64,000 bases of DNA. It comes from Mycolicibacterium tusciae JS617. GTDB lineage: Bacteria; Actinomycetota; Actinomycetes; Mycobacteriales; Mycobacteriaceae. Below the pieces are notes generated by a model, which was not told the DNA's origin, did not search any database, and saw only the letters and a list, made by a program, of their open reading frames with translations. Location: assembly GCF_000243415.2 (NCBI RefSeq), contig NZ_KI912270.1:434001-498000 (forward strand), given 5' to 3'. A program made the translations under genes and the position numbers. Below are positions 1 through 8,491 of this stretch, in pieces (the stretch's first letter is position 1; every line of letters begins with the position of its first letter).

Positions 1-771
1 AGCCTCCCCCACCCCGGCGGGCCCGCCACTTGCCGTGAAGCCGTAATAGGTGTGGATCAGCATGATCACCACCGCCATCGCGATGCTCTGAACAAACGAC
101 CAGACGAGGTCGGTGGGATTCAGGAACGTCCTGAAGTAGTGGTCGTAGACGCCGGTCGACTGACCGTAGATGACGGTGGTGCCGAATTTCGCGGCCCAGA
201 ACGACGCCAGGACGCCGACGCAGTACAGCGGGATCACCACGATGAGGCCGGCGATCACACGGGTCGAGGCGAGGTAGGCGACGCTGCGGATGCCCATCAC
301 CTCGAGTGCGTCGATCTCCTCGTTGATCCGCATGGCGCCCAGTTGTGCCGTGGCGCCGGCACCGATGGTTGCCGCCAACGCGATGGCCGTCGTCGCCGGC
401 GCAATCAGGCGGACGTTGAAGAAGGCCGACGCGAAGCCGGTCAGCGCTTCGACGCCGATTTCGGAGAAGTCGCTGTAGCCCTGCACCGCCACCAACGCGC
501 CGGTGGTCACGGTTAGGAACCCGACGATCGCGACCGTTCCGCCGATCACCACCAGAGCGCCGGTACCCAGCCCCATCTGAGCGATGATTCGCATCAGTTC
601 TATCCGGTAGTGGGTGAAGACGTAGCCGATGCTGCGCAGCGTCTTGCCGTAGAACTTCGTCTGCATGCCGACTTGATTCCAGGCTCCGGTCCAGCCGTCG
701 AGCCTCTTCGCCAAGCGCGGGAACCGCCGGTCAATTGGCCGGCGGCGCCTTTCCATCGGGGGGCTGCTCAC
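1..771 (-). CDS. YrbE/MlaE-family ABC permease, second of pair (partial)
   Basis: Integral membrane permease of the MlaE/YrbE type, the inner-membrane part of Mce lipid importers. The reading frame stays open to the window edge, so only the first 257 codons are present and the C terminus lies outside. Visible family features are the hydrophobic core segments, a GATATAQLGAMR-like loop followed by EEIDALEVMGI, and near the edge HTYYGFTASGGPAG. The chosen start is GTG at 771, which overlaps the TGA of the upstream yrbE gene in a GTGA, the usual coupling of yrbEA and yrbEB. Mce genes would be expected immediately beyond the left edge. Which mce locus this is cannot be told from the sequence. Confidence 0.9.
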   Translation of the reverse strand, partial: MSSPPMERRRRPIDRRFPRLAKRLDGWTGAWNQVGMQTKFYGKTLRSIGYVFTHYRIELMRIIAQMGLGTGALVVIGGTVAIVGFLTVTTGALVAVQGYSDFSEIGVEALTGFASAFFNVRLIAPATTAIALAATIGAGATAQLGAMRINEEIDALEVMGIRSVAYLASTRVIAGLIVVIPLYCVGVLASFWAAKFGTTVIYGQSTGVYDHYFRTFLNPTDLVWSFVQSIAMAVVIMLIHTYYGFTASGGPAGVGEA

Positions 772-1535
772 ATCGTCACCTGCACTGCCACCGCCGTCGC
801 GACGACGTTGATCGCGAACAGCGCCATGAAAGTGAAGACCACTGTCTCGTTGACCGCGTTGCCGACGCCTGCCGGGCCGCCACCGACGGAAATGCCTTTG
901 TAGCAGGCGATCAGACCGGCTGAAAGCCCGAACAGCGCAGCTTTTATCAACGCGATCGTGACGTCGAGAGCCCCGATGATCAGGGTCAGGCCGGCCGCGA
1001 ACGCACCCGCCGATACGTGCTGGATGTAGACGCAGAAGAAATAGGCGCCCGCGAGTCCGACGAGGATCACCGTCGCGGACAGCGCCAGCGACACCAAGGT
1101 CGCGGCCAGCACGCGCGGGACCACCAGCGCCTGGATCGGATCGACGCCCATCACCCGGAGCGCGTCGAGTTCCTCACGAATGGTTCTGGCACCGAGGTCG
1201 GCGCACATGGCGGTGGCTCCCGCGCCGGCGACCACCAACACCGTCACGATCGGCCCGATCTGGCGCACCGTGCCGAGGGCGGCACCGGTGCCGGAGAAGT
1301 CGGCGGCACCGAACTCTCTGAGCAGGATGTTGAAGGTGAATGTCAGCAGCACGGTGTAGGGGATGGTCAACATCAGCGTCGGCACGATCGAGACCCGCGC
1401 GACGAACCACGCCTGGATGATGAATTCGCGCCATGCGAAAGGCGGCCTGACCATCGCGACCAAGGTGTCGAGCGCCATCCCGTAAAAACCGCCGACAGCG
1501 CGGACCGGCTTGGTCAGGACATCGGAAGCGACCAC
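768..1535 (-). CDS. YrbE/MlaE-family ABC permease, first of pair
   Basis: 255-residue permease of the MlaE family, close in my recollection to mycobacterial YrbE4A: ARAVGGFYGMALDT-like N terminus, a REFIIQAW motif, GAGATAMCADLGARTIREE at about 102-120 and C-terminal GGGPAGVGNAVNETVV. It would form the heteromeric transmembrane channel of an Mce lipid transporter with the next gene, to which it is translationally coupled. The start is GTG at 1535, preceded by an AGGAAG-like ribosome site. The 192 bases upstream to the neighbouring VOC gene carry no other gene and should contain the operon promoter. Confidence 0.92.
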   Translation of the reverse strand: MVASDVLTKPVRAVGGFYGMALDTLVAMVRPPFAWREFIIQAWFVARVSIVPTLMLTIPYTVLLTFTFNILLREFGAADFSGTGAALGTVRQIGPIVTVLVVAGAGATAMCADLGARTIREELDALRVMGVDPIQALVVPRVLAATLVSLALSATVILVGLAGAYFFCVYIQHVSAGAFAAGLTLIIGALDVTIALIKAALFGLSAGLIACYKGISVGGGPAGVGNAVNETVVFTFMALFAINVVATAVAVQVTM

Positions 1536-1727
1536 CTGCTACTTCCTTCCGCCTAAACAGATCCCCCGGCTCCACCTGTGCTGTGGATTACCGCAGAGCA
1601 CACGGACGCCGCAGACCGTAACATCACGGATTCCCAGACGCGCAACAGGACCGTGTGAGAGTCGTGGTTCCCCGCCGAAAGCCATACGAAAGGCTACTTC
1701 CGGGGAGCTATTTAGATGCAATAACCG

Positions 1728-2204
1728 TCAAATACGGACGGCTTCCTCCAATTCGGCGATAACGATCTTTCGCATGGCTAGCATCGCGTTGTTTGCCGCG
1801 GCGGCCCGTACGGGGTCGGGGTCGGCGAGCAGCTCATAGAGCCGGTCGGGCACGACCTGCCAGCTCAGGCCGAATCGGTCCTTGAGCCAGCCGCACTGCG
1901 ACTCCTCGCCCCCGTCGAGCAACCGCTCCCAGTAATAGTCGACCTCCGCCTGGTCCTTGCAGCGGATTTCGAAAGACACCGCCTCGGAGAACGGGAACTG
2001 CGGACCGCCGTTGATGCCGATGAACCGTTGCCCGTCCAGCGAGAACGTGCCCCACGCGACGTCACCGGGCGTACCGGGTCCGGCGTCGGTATAGCGCTCG
2101 AACCCCCCGATCGCGGAGTTGGGAAAGATCGCGGTGTAGAACGCCGCGGCTTCCTCGAGATTGTTGTCGAACCACAGGCTTGGCGTAATCGAAGGCATGT
2201 CCAA
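1728..2204 (-). CDS. PhnB-like VOC superfamily protein
   Basis: 158-residue protein of the VOC (glyoxalase/bleomycin-resistance fold) superfamily, PhnB / 3-demethylubiquinone-methyltransferase-like subgroup: ITPSLWFDNNLEEAAAFYT at the N terminus, GQRFIGINGG in the middle and DRFGLSWQVVP near residue 115-125 are the subgroup hallmarks. The substrate is not predictable. The longest frame starts at TTG 2204; ATG at 2198 (third codon) is an equally plausible start. It lies 24 bases downstream of the TetR gene on the same strand and could share its transcript. Confidence 0.85.
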   Translation of the reverse strand: MDMPSITPSLWFDNNLEEAAAFYTAIFPNSAIGGFERYTDAGPGTPGDVAWGTFSLDGQRFIGINGGPQFPFSEAVSFEIRCKDQAEVDYYWERLLDGGEESQCGWLKDRFGLSWQVVPDRLYELLADPDPVRAAAANNAMLAMRKIVIAELEEAVRI

Positions 2205-2228
2205 ACAGACTGCGGTGGCCCCCGAAAC

Positions 2229-2843
2229 TCATCGCCCGGTGGCGCCAAGGGCGCGCAACGCGAAGTCCAGGACCCGGTTCTGCGCCCGCTGCAAACCCTC
2301 CGCATCCTCGTAATGCTGGGTGAGCATCACCCTGCTGATCACCGCACTGATGGCGATGGCATCCTGCTCGGGATCGGTCAGCGGGAACGTGCCGTCGTCG
2401 CGGCCGCGGCGCAAGATCTCGACCAGCGAGCGCTCCCGGTCGGCATGGGCTTGCTCGCGCGTCTCCCGGTATCCCTTCGCGGCGCGCACCTCGTCGGAAT
2501 CGATTACCGAGAAGTGCATTCGGGTCTGGTCATCGTGGATCACGCCGAACATGCCGCAGATCCAGGCCCTGACCTGATCCACCGGGCCGCCGGGGACTTC
2601 CGCACAGATGCGGTCAAGGCGCTCGGCCAACATGTCGGTCTCCTGGCGCAACATCGCCAGGAACAGCTCGTCTTTGGACTCGAAGTGGCGGTAGAACGCC
2701 CGCGTCGACACACCCGCACGCTGCAGGATCGCCGCGACGGGGATGGCACCGCTGTGCGGTTCCGACAGACAGGTATACGCGGCGTCGATGATGCATTCGC
2801 GGTCATCACCGTCGGCGGTCTGTGCCTGCACGTCGCAAATCAT
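2229..2843 (-). CDS. TetR-family transcriptional regulator
   Basis: 204-residue regulator using the ATG at 2843. An in-frame extension to 2945 would run into the divergent hydrolase gene and encodes low-complexity sequence, so it was not used. The N-terminal helix-turn-helix is clear (AILQRAGVSTRAFYRHFESKDELF). The C-terminal ligand domain is typical in length and contains no recognisable specificity motif. It is transcribed away from the alpha/beta hydrolase at 2933 with 89 bases between starts, the classic arrangement for a local repressor of the divergent gene. The ligand is unknown. Confidence 0.9.
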   Translation of the reverse strand: MICDVQAQTADGDDRECIIDAAYTCLSEPHSGAIPVAAILQRAGVSTRAFYRHFESKDELFLAMLRQETDMLAERLDRICAEVPGGPVDQVRAWICGMFGVIHDDQTRMHFSVIDSDEVRAAKGYRETREQAHADRERSLVEILRRGRDDGTFPLTDPEQDAIAISAVISRVMLTQHYEDAEGLQRAQNRVLDFALRALGATGR

Positions 2844-2932
2844 AGGGACGCCGCCCGCCAGCCGGGTCGGAGTTGAGCGCAAATTTCTCCTGGGTAACGT
2901 GAAGTTTTTGGGGGCCAGCCGAGAGGAAGTCA

Positions 2933-3802
2933 GTGAGCACGACACGCAACGAGCCGCAGACGGTGAAGTTCCGCGTGTCCGGCGCCGATGCCGACATCAC
3001 GTTGGTCGCCGACGAGTGGAATCGCGGTGGATCAGATTCAGATCAACCGACGGTGCTGCTGCTGCACGGCGGCGGCCAAAACCGGTTCTCGTGGAAGGGC
3101 ACCGGGCAGATCCTGGCCGATCAGGGCCTACACGTGGTGGCGCTGGACAGCCGTGGCCACGGCGACAGCGACCGGGCGCCGAACGCGAACTACACGGTGG
3201 ACGCGCTGTGTGACGACACCCTTGGCGTCATCGATCAGATCGGGCGTCCCGTTGTCCTGATCGGCGCCAGCATGGGCGGCATGACCGGAATGCTGGTCGC
3301 GCACGTCGCCGGACCGCAGAAGGTGACCAAACTCGTGCTCGTCGACGTCGTACCGCGTTACGAAAAGGACGGCAGCGCCCGCATTCGCGACTTCATGGCC
3401 AGCGGCATCGATGGTTTCGAATCGCTCGACGAGGCGGCCGATGCGGTCGCCGCATATCTGCCGTATCGGAAGAAGCCGCGTAGCCCCGAGGGGTTGAAGA
3501 AGAATCTGCGGCTGCGGGACGGCCGGTGGTTCTGGCACTGGGATCCGGCGTTCCTCACCGCGCCGATGGACGACCCGTTCGTCCGGGTGGAGAAGCTCGA
3601 GCGGGCGGTGATCGAATCGACGATCCCGATCCTGCTCATCCGTGGCAAGCTCTCTGACGTCGTCAGTTCCGAAGGTGTCAAAGACTTTCTGCAGAAGGTG
3701 CCCCGCGCCGAGTTCGTTGAACTCTCCGAAGCCGGGCACACGGCCGCCGGGGACGACAACGACGCCTTCTCCGAAGTCGTGGTGCAGTTCGTCTGCAAGT
3801 GA
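2933..3802 (+). CDS. Alpha/beta hydrolase
   Basis: 289-residue alpha/beta hydrolase. The oxyanion motif LLLHGGGQN begins near residue 42, the nucleophile elbow GASMGG places the catalytic serine at Ser113, and a late His lies in EAGHTAAG. The start is GTG 2933 with GAGAGGAAG as ribosome site. It is divergent from a TetR gene and its stop overlaps the start of the large fusion gene (GTGA at 3799-3802), so both are probably cotranscribed and used in the same process. Substrate unknown: an ester, epoxide or C-C bonded acid is possible. Confidence 0.9.
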   Translation: MSTTRNEPQTVKFRVSGADADITLVADEWNRGGSDSDQPTVLLLHGGGQNRFSWKGTGQILADQGLHVVALDSRGHGDSDRAPNANYTVDALCDDTLGVIDQIGRPVVLIGASMGGMTGMLVAHVAGPQKVTKLVLVDVVPRYEKDGSARIRDFMASGIDGFESLDEAADAVAAYLPYRKKPRSPEGLKKNLRLRDGRWFWHWDPAFLTAPMDDPFVRVEKLERAVIESTIPILLIRGKLSDVVSSEGVKDFLQKVPRAEFVELSEAGHTAAGDDNDAFSEVVVQFVCK

Positions 3803-6732
3803 CTTGCATGTCGCCAATCCGCCGCACCGTCGGTTTCAATTTCCTCGAAGAGCCGGAATTGCCGGCGCCACGGGTCAGCGAGGAGCAGGCCGAGCAGATC
3901 CTGCGCGAGCACTACGGATTGCACGCCCGGGCGAAATCACTTGGCAGTCAGCAGGACCGGAACTTCACCGTGATCTCAGTCGACGGAGCGATCGCCGGCG
4001 TCCTGAAAATCGCGAACCCGGCCTTCAACGAAACCGAACTCCACGCTCAGGACCTGGCGGCGGATCTGATCGCCGCGGCCGAACCCGACTTGCGGGTCGC
4101 GGTTCCACTTCCCAACCTCGCCGGTGAGAAGTACACGACCATAACGGGTTTGGTCGATGGCCCCGCTTACGTCAGACTGCTGCAGTATCTCCCGGGCGGG
4201 ACGCTGCTCGATGCCGGCTATCTGTCGCCCACAGCGGCGGCCAGTCTCGGTGACGTGGCCGGCCGGGTGAGCCGGGCCCTCGCCGGGTTCACGCATCCCG
4301 GGCTGGATCGGATCCTGCAATGGGATCTGTGCCACGGCGCCGCCGTTGTCGCCGAACTGATTCCACACGTTTCCGACCCGGCGCACCGGACCGCGCTCGA
4401 GGCAGCGGCGCACGCGGCGTGGTCTCGCATCGCTCCACTGGTCGAGGACCTGCCGCGGCAGGCGGTACATCTGGATCTCACCGATGCGAACGTGGTGGTG
4501 TCGCGAAACCATGGCGTTGCCCACGCCGACGGTGTCATCGACTTCGGGGATCTGACGGACAGCTGGGCCGTGTCCGAACTGGCGATCACCGCGTCATGTG
4601 TGCTTGGGCACGCGGGCAGCGACCCGACCTCGGTGCTGCCGGTGATCCAGGCGTTCAACGACATTCGACCACTGTCGGCCACTGAAGCCGACGCGCTGTG
4701 GCCACTGCTGGTGCTGCGTACCGCGGTGCTGATCGTCAGCGGTGCGCAGCAGGCCGCGCTCGACCCCGACAACGACTACGTCTCCGGGCAGTCTGACGGC
4801 GAGTGGCGCATGTTCGAACAGGCCGTCTCGGTGCCGATGGACGTCATGACCGCGGTGATCAAGGCACACCTGAAACTGGCCTCGGCGCCCGGAGCGGTCG
4901 AGGTGGCGACCCCGCTCGTCGACGCCGTCTCGGTGGTGACGCTGGACCTGTCGACCACGTCGGATGCTTACGACGACGGTCGTTGGCTCACAGCCGATGT
5001 CGAGGATGCCCAGGCGCACACCGCGGTCGACGACGGCGCTGGTCTGGCGGTCACCGTCTTCGGTCAGCCGAGGCTGAACCGGGCGCCGAAGTTGAGTCAC
5101 CAAAGCCCCGCCGTCGTACCGACCGGCATCGGAATGTGGCCGGCGTCGGACACCGCACTGCTGGCCCCGTGGGACGGCGACGTGATGGACGCCTCCGCCG
5201 ACGCCGTCACGTTCCGCGGCGGCGGTTACGAGTTGACGCTGTCAGGTGTGCACGCGGGGGCCTCGGGCAGCCTGCGGGCCGGCGAGACGCTCGCGGAGGC
5301 ACCGGCCCGAGGGTGGGTGCAGCTTGGTGTCCGGCCCGTCGGAGCCCCGGTGGCCCCGCTGTTCACCACCGCGGAGTTGGCGCCGGGTTGGCTTGCGCTG
5401 ACAAGGGATCCACGACCGCTGCTCGGGTTGGGTGCAATAGAGGTTGCCGCCGCACGCGATCTGTTGTCGCGCCGCGACGCGAGTTTCGCGCAGGTGCAGG
5501 AGCATTACTACCGCACGCCGCCGCAAATCGAACGCGGGTGGCGCAACTACCTGCTGTCGACGCGGGGCCGGTGCTACCTCGACATGGTCAACAACGTGAC
5601 AGTGCTCGGACATGCGCATCCGCGAGTCGCCGCCACCGCCGCCCGTCAGCTTCGCAAGCTGAACACGAATTCGCGGTTCAACTACGAGGCGGTGGTCGAG
5701 TTCAGCGAACGGCTGTCGGCCACCCTGCCTGACCCGTTGGACACCGTGTTCTTGGTGAACTCCGGTTCGGAGGCAAGCGATCTGGCAATCAGGTTGGCGA
5801 CAGCGGCGACGGGCCGCCGCGATGTGGTCGCGGTCAGGGAGGCATACCACGGGTGGACCCACGGTACCGACGCGGTCTCGACCTCGATCGCCGACAATCC
5901 GAATGCGCTTGCGACCCGGCCTGACTGGGTGCACACGGTGGAGTCCCCCAACAGTTTCCGCGGCAAGTACCGCGGGGCTGAGGCGGTGCGGTACGCCGAC
6001 GATGCGGTGCAGCAGATCGAAGAACTGATCGCCGCCGGCCGAGCGCCCGCTGGCTTCATCTGCGAAAGCGTGTACGGCAACGCGGGCGGCATGGCGTTGC
6101 CCGACGGCTATCTGCAACGGGTGTATACGGCCGTGCGCGCGGGCGGCGGGCTGGCCATCTCCGATGAGGTCCAGGTCGGGTACGGCCGTCTCGGCGAATG
6201 GTTCTGGGGCTTCGAGCAGCAGGGCGCGGTGCCCGACGTCGTGTCGATCGCGAAGTCGACGGGCAACGGCTACCCGCTCGGCGCGGTAATCACCAGCCGC
6301 GAGGTAGCGGACAGGTTCGGGTCGCAGGGCTACTTCTTCTCGTCGACCGGCGGCAGCCCGCTGTCGTGTGCGATCGGTATCACGGTGCTCGACGTGTTGG
6401 CCGATGAGGCGCTGCAACAGAACGCCTCTCGCGTCGGTGCACACCTCAAGGCGGGACTGCAGGCGTTACAGCAGCGGCATCCGATCATCGGCACCGTGCA
6501 CGGGATCGGGCTGTACCTCGGCGTCGAGATGGTTCGTGATGCACAGACTCTCGAACCAGCTACCGAGGAGACTGCCGCAATCTGTGACCGCATGCTCGAA
6601 CTCGGCGTGATCATCCAGCCGACCGGTGATCATCTGAACATCCTGAAGACCAAGCCACCCTTGTGCATTGACGTCGAGGGCGCCGACTTCTATGTCGACA
6701 CGCTCGACCGGGTGCTGACCGAAGGCTGGTAG
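3799..6732 (+). CDS. Fused APH-fold kinase / M23-like domain / class III aminotransferase
   Basis: 977-residue, three-part protein. Residues about 30-330 are an APH/choline-kinase-fold phosphotransferase with catalytic Asp226 and Asn231 in HLDLTDAN and metal-binding Asp248 in IDFGD. Residues about 440-540 resemble a degenerate peptidase M23/biotinyl-like fold (LLAPWDGDVMDA) without a visible HxH zinc motif. Residues about 560-977 are a class III PLP aminotransferase-fold enzyme with NSGSEASDLAIRLA, YHGWTHG, SDEVQVGYGRLGEWFWGFE and Schiff-base Lys819 in SIAKSTGNG. Vertebrate homologues of the two ends are hydroxylysine kinase and the phospho-lyases for phosphohydroxylysine or phosphoethanolamine. 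A kinase followed by elimination on an amino alcohol is therefore the likely chemistry; this is inference. GTG 3799 couples to the hydrolase; ATG 3808 is an alternative. Confidence 0.9.
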   Translation: MTCMSPIRRTVGFNFLEEPELPAPRVSEEQAEQILREHYGLHARAKSLGSQQDRNFTVISVDGAIAGVLKIANPAFNETELHAQDLAADLIAAAEPDLRVAVPLPNLAGEKYTTITGLVDGPAYVRLLQYLPGGTLLDAGYLSPTAAASLGDVAGRVSRALAGFTHPGLDRILQWDLCHGAAVVAELIPHVSDPAHRTALEAAAHAAWSRIAPLVEDLPRQAVHLDLTDANVVVSRNHGVAHADGVIDFGDLTDSWAVSELAITASCVLGHAGSDPTSVLPVIQAFNDIRPLSATEADALWPLLVLRTAVLIVSGAQQAALDPDNDYVSGQSDGEWRMFEQAVSVPMDVMTAVIKAHLKLASAPGAVEVATPLVDAVSVVTLDLSTTSDAYDDGRWLTADVEDAQAHTAVDDGAGLAVTVFGQPRLNRAPKLSHQSPAVVPTGIGMWPASDTALLAPWDGDVMDASADAVTFRGGGYELTLSGVHAGASGSLRAGETLAEAPARGWVQLGVRPVGAPVAPLFTTAELAPGWLALTRDPRPLLGLGAIEVAAARDLLSRRDASFAQVQEHYYRTPPQIERGWRNYLLSTRGRCYLDMVNNVTVLGHAHPRVAATAARQLRKLNTNSRFNYEAVVEFSERLSATLPDPLDTVFLVNSGSEASDLAIRLATAATGRRDVVAVREAYHGWTHGTDAVSTSIADNPNALATRPDWVHTVESPNSFRGKYRGAEAVRYADDAVQQIEELIAAGRAPAGFICESVYGNAGGMALPDGYLQRVYTAVRAGGGLAISDEVQVGYGRLGEWFWGFEQQGAVPDVVSIAKSTGNGYPLGAVITSREVADRFGSQGYFFSSTGGSPLSCAIGITVLDVLADEALQQNASRVGAHLKAGLQALQQRHPIIGTVHGIGLYLGVEMVRDAQTLEPATEETAAICDRMLELGVIIQPTGDHLNILKTKPPLCIDVEGADFYVDTLDRVLTEGW

Positions 6733-6748
6733 CTGGTTGACTTTCGCC

Positions 6749-7933
6749 ATGGAATTGCGGCGACGCACGTCGTGGATGTTCGTACTACTTGTGTTGGCCG
6801 TGTTGGTTCCGATGGCCCCGGCTCGCGCCGACGTGCCAATGTGGTCCGGGTTGGATGCGCGCTTTTTCGCCGGCCCGATACCTCCGCAGGGCACCACCAT
6901 CGCATCCGTCCCGCTTGATCCCGCGTCGTCTCTCGCGGGCGCCGGCCCCGCCTACCGCGTGCTCTATTCCACGGTCAATCAGCACGATCAGCCGGCCGTC
7001 AGCACTGGCGCAGTTTTCCTGCCGCCCGGCCCCGCACCCCAGGGTGGGTTCCCGGTCATCGCGTGGGCGCACGGCACCGTGGGCCTCGGCGACGACTGCA
7101 CCCCGTCCGCGCTGCCTCGCACGCCGCGCGACAACGAATACCTTTCCCACTGGCTCGGCGAAGGCTACGCCGTCGTCGCCAGCGACTACGTGGGTCTCGG
7201 AACGCCCGGCCTGATGAGCTACCTGAACAGCGTGACCACCGCTCACGGGGTGGTCGACTCGGTGATCGCCGCCCACGACATGGGACTGCCGCTGTCACCG
7301 AAGTGGGCCATCGTCGGCCAGTCGCAAGGCGGCGGTGCTGCCATCAGCAGCGCACGCTGGGCAACCGACTTCAGTGCAGGAACCGGCTTGGACTACCGCG
7401 GCGTCGTCGCCACGGGCACCCCGGCCAACATCGACAAGCTGATCCAGCAGGCCGGGCCCGACCTCATATTGCCCGAGCTGGGCCCGATCGCCAACGCCTA
7501 CACCGCCTACATCCTGGCGGCACTGCGCGAGGCTCGCCCCGACCTCAACGTCAACATCGTGCTCAGCCCAGCCGGATTGAACGCGGCCAACCGCGCCGAA
7601 ACCGTCTGCACTCTGGCGCTTTCCGATGAGCTCGCAAACCTGACACCCGCAGCTTTCTTCATCGCGCCGCTCGATTCGATTCCCGGTATGGCCGACGCGC
7701 TCCACGCCTTCATGGGCACCCCGTCAACCGGTTTCGACCGACCCATCTTCCTCGGCGTCGGTCTCCTCGACCGGGACGTGCCACCGGAGTCGACCCTGAC
7801 GTTCTACGACCAACTTGTCGCCGACAATCAGGACGTCGTCCTGCGAATCTATCCGGAGGAAGACCACAGCGGCACGGTGCTCGCATCGCTAGCCGACTCC
7901 ACGCCGTTTCTGCGCCAAGCGTTCACCGACTAA
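6749..7933 (+). CDS. Secreted lipase/esterase (secretory lipase family)
   Basis: About 394-residue exported alpha/beta hydrolase. An N-terminal signal peptide has an RRRT basic region, a leucine/valine-rich core and a likely AxA cleavage near ARADVP. The mature part shows WAHGTVGLGDDC (oxyanion region), nucleophile elbow GQSQGG with Ser192, and EEDHSG near the C terminus as the probable catalytic His. Length and motifs fit the secretory lipase (LIP) family also found in fungi and actinobacteria. ATG 6749 is preferred over the in-frame TTG 6737, which has no better ribosome site. It lies 16 bases after the fusion gene and may end that operon. Confidence 0.88.
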   Translation: MELRRRTSWMFVLLVLAVLVPMAPARADVPMWSGLDARFFAGPIPPQGTTIASVPLDPASSLAGAGPAYRVLYSTVNQHDQPAVSTGAVFLPPGPAPQGGFPVIAWAHGTVGLGDDCTPSALPRTPRDNEYLSHWLGEGYAVVASDYVGLGTPGLMSYLNSVTTAHGVVDSVIAAHDMGLPLSPKWAIVGQSQGGGAAISSARWATDFSAGTGLDYRGVVATGTPANIDKLIQQAGPDLILPELGPIANAYTAYILAALREARPDLNVNIVLSPAGLNAANRAETVCTLALSDELANLTPAAFFIAPLDSIPGMADALHAFMGTPSTGFDRPIFLGVGLLDRDVPPESTLTFYDQLVADNQDVVLRIYPEEDHSGTVLASLADSTPFLRQAFTD

Positions 7934-8116
7934 CGTTGCCTGCTGCATTAGTTCGCGCGGCACCCGAGCGGGCTTAACGGGTTGGTTACAGCCACCAGGT
8001 GCGTGCGATCAACCCGCTAGGAGGTCGCCACTCCCAACTCGGAGGCGAAGTAGGTTGCGCAATGAGCTTGCCATCGCGGGGTTGATTTACGTTGTGTCGC
8101 TGTGTTCCATCGAGGA

Positions 8117-8491
8117 ATGACACAAACCCCCGATGCGCTGGTCACCGAGTTCTGTAAAAAGTGGTCCTCCCCCGATGCGGCCGAGTTGGCCTCCTACTTC
8201 ACCGAAGACGGCGTGTATCACAACGTCCCGATGGATCCGGTGACCGGACCGGCGGCGATCAAGGAGTTCATCGCCGGGTTCACGGCGGCGTTCGACGGCA
8301 TCGACTTCCAGGTGCACCGACAGGTCAGCGACGGAAACATCGTGATGAACGAGCGCACCGACGTCATGCGCCGCAAGGACGGTGACGAGATCGCGCTGCC
8401 GGTGATGGGTGTCTTCGAGGTCGTCGGCGGAAAGATCGTCAAGTGGTCGGACTACTTCGACATGGCGACGGTGACGAAGGCCTTCGCCTAG
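8117..8491 (+). CDS. Limonene-1,2-epoxide hydrolase-like protein
   Basis: 124-residue NTF2-fold protein of the limonene-1,2-epoxide hydrolase family. The catalytic set seems intact: Tyr and Asn in VYHNVPMDP, Arg and Asp in NERTDVM, and the second Asp in KWSDYFD match the Tyr/Asn/Arg/Asp/Asp constellation of the Rhodococcus enzyme. The likely reaction is water addition to a small epoxide; mycobacterial EphG is a relative. ATG 8117 is preceded directly by GAGGA; the in-frame GTG 8102 is an alternative. The stop overlaps the convergent gene's stop by four bases (CTAG). Confidence 0.85.
   Translation: MTQTPDALVTEFCKKWSSPDAAELASYFTEDGVYHNVPMDPVTGPAAIKEFIAGFTAAFDGIDFQVHRQVSDGNIVMNERTDVMRRKDGDEIALPVMGVFEVVGGKIVKWSDYFDMATVTKAFA

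Noticed and set aside
7976..8016. AACGGGTT core after the lipase gene as a third KstR site, and a CGGGTTG/CAACCCG hairpin there
   Set aside because: The outer T and A of TnnAACnnGTTnnA do not match, and the hairpin has a 25-base loop; both are too weak to claim.
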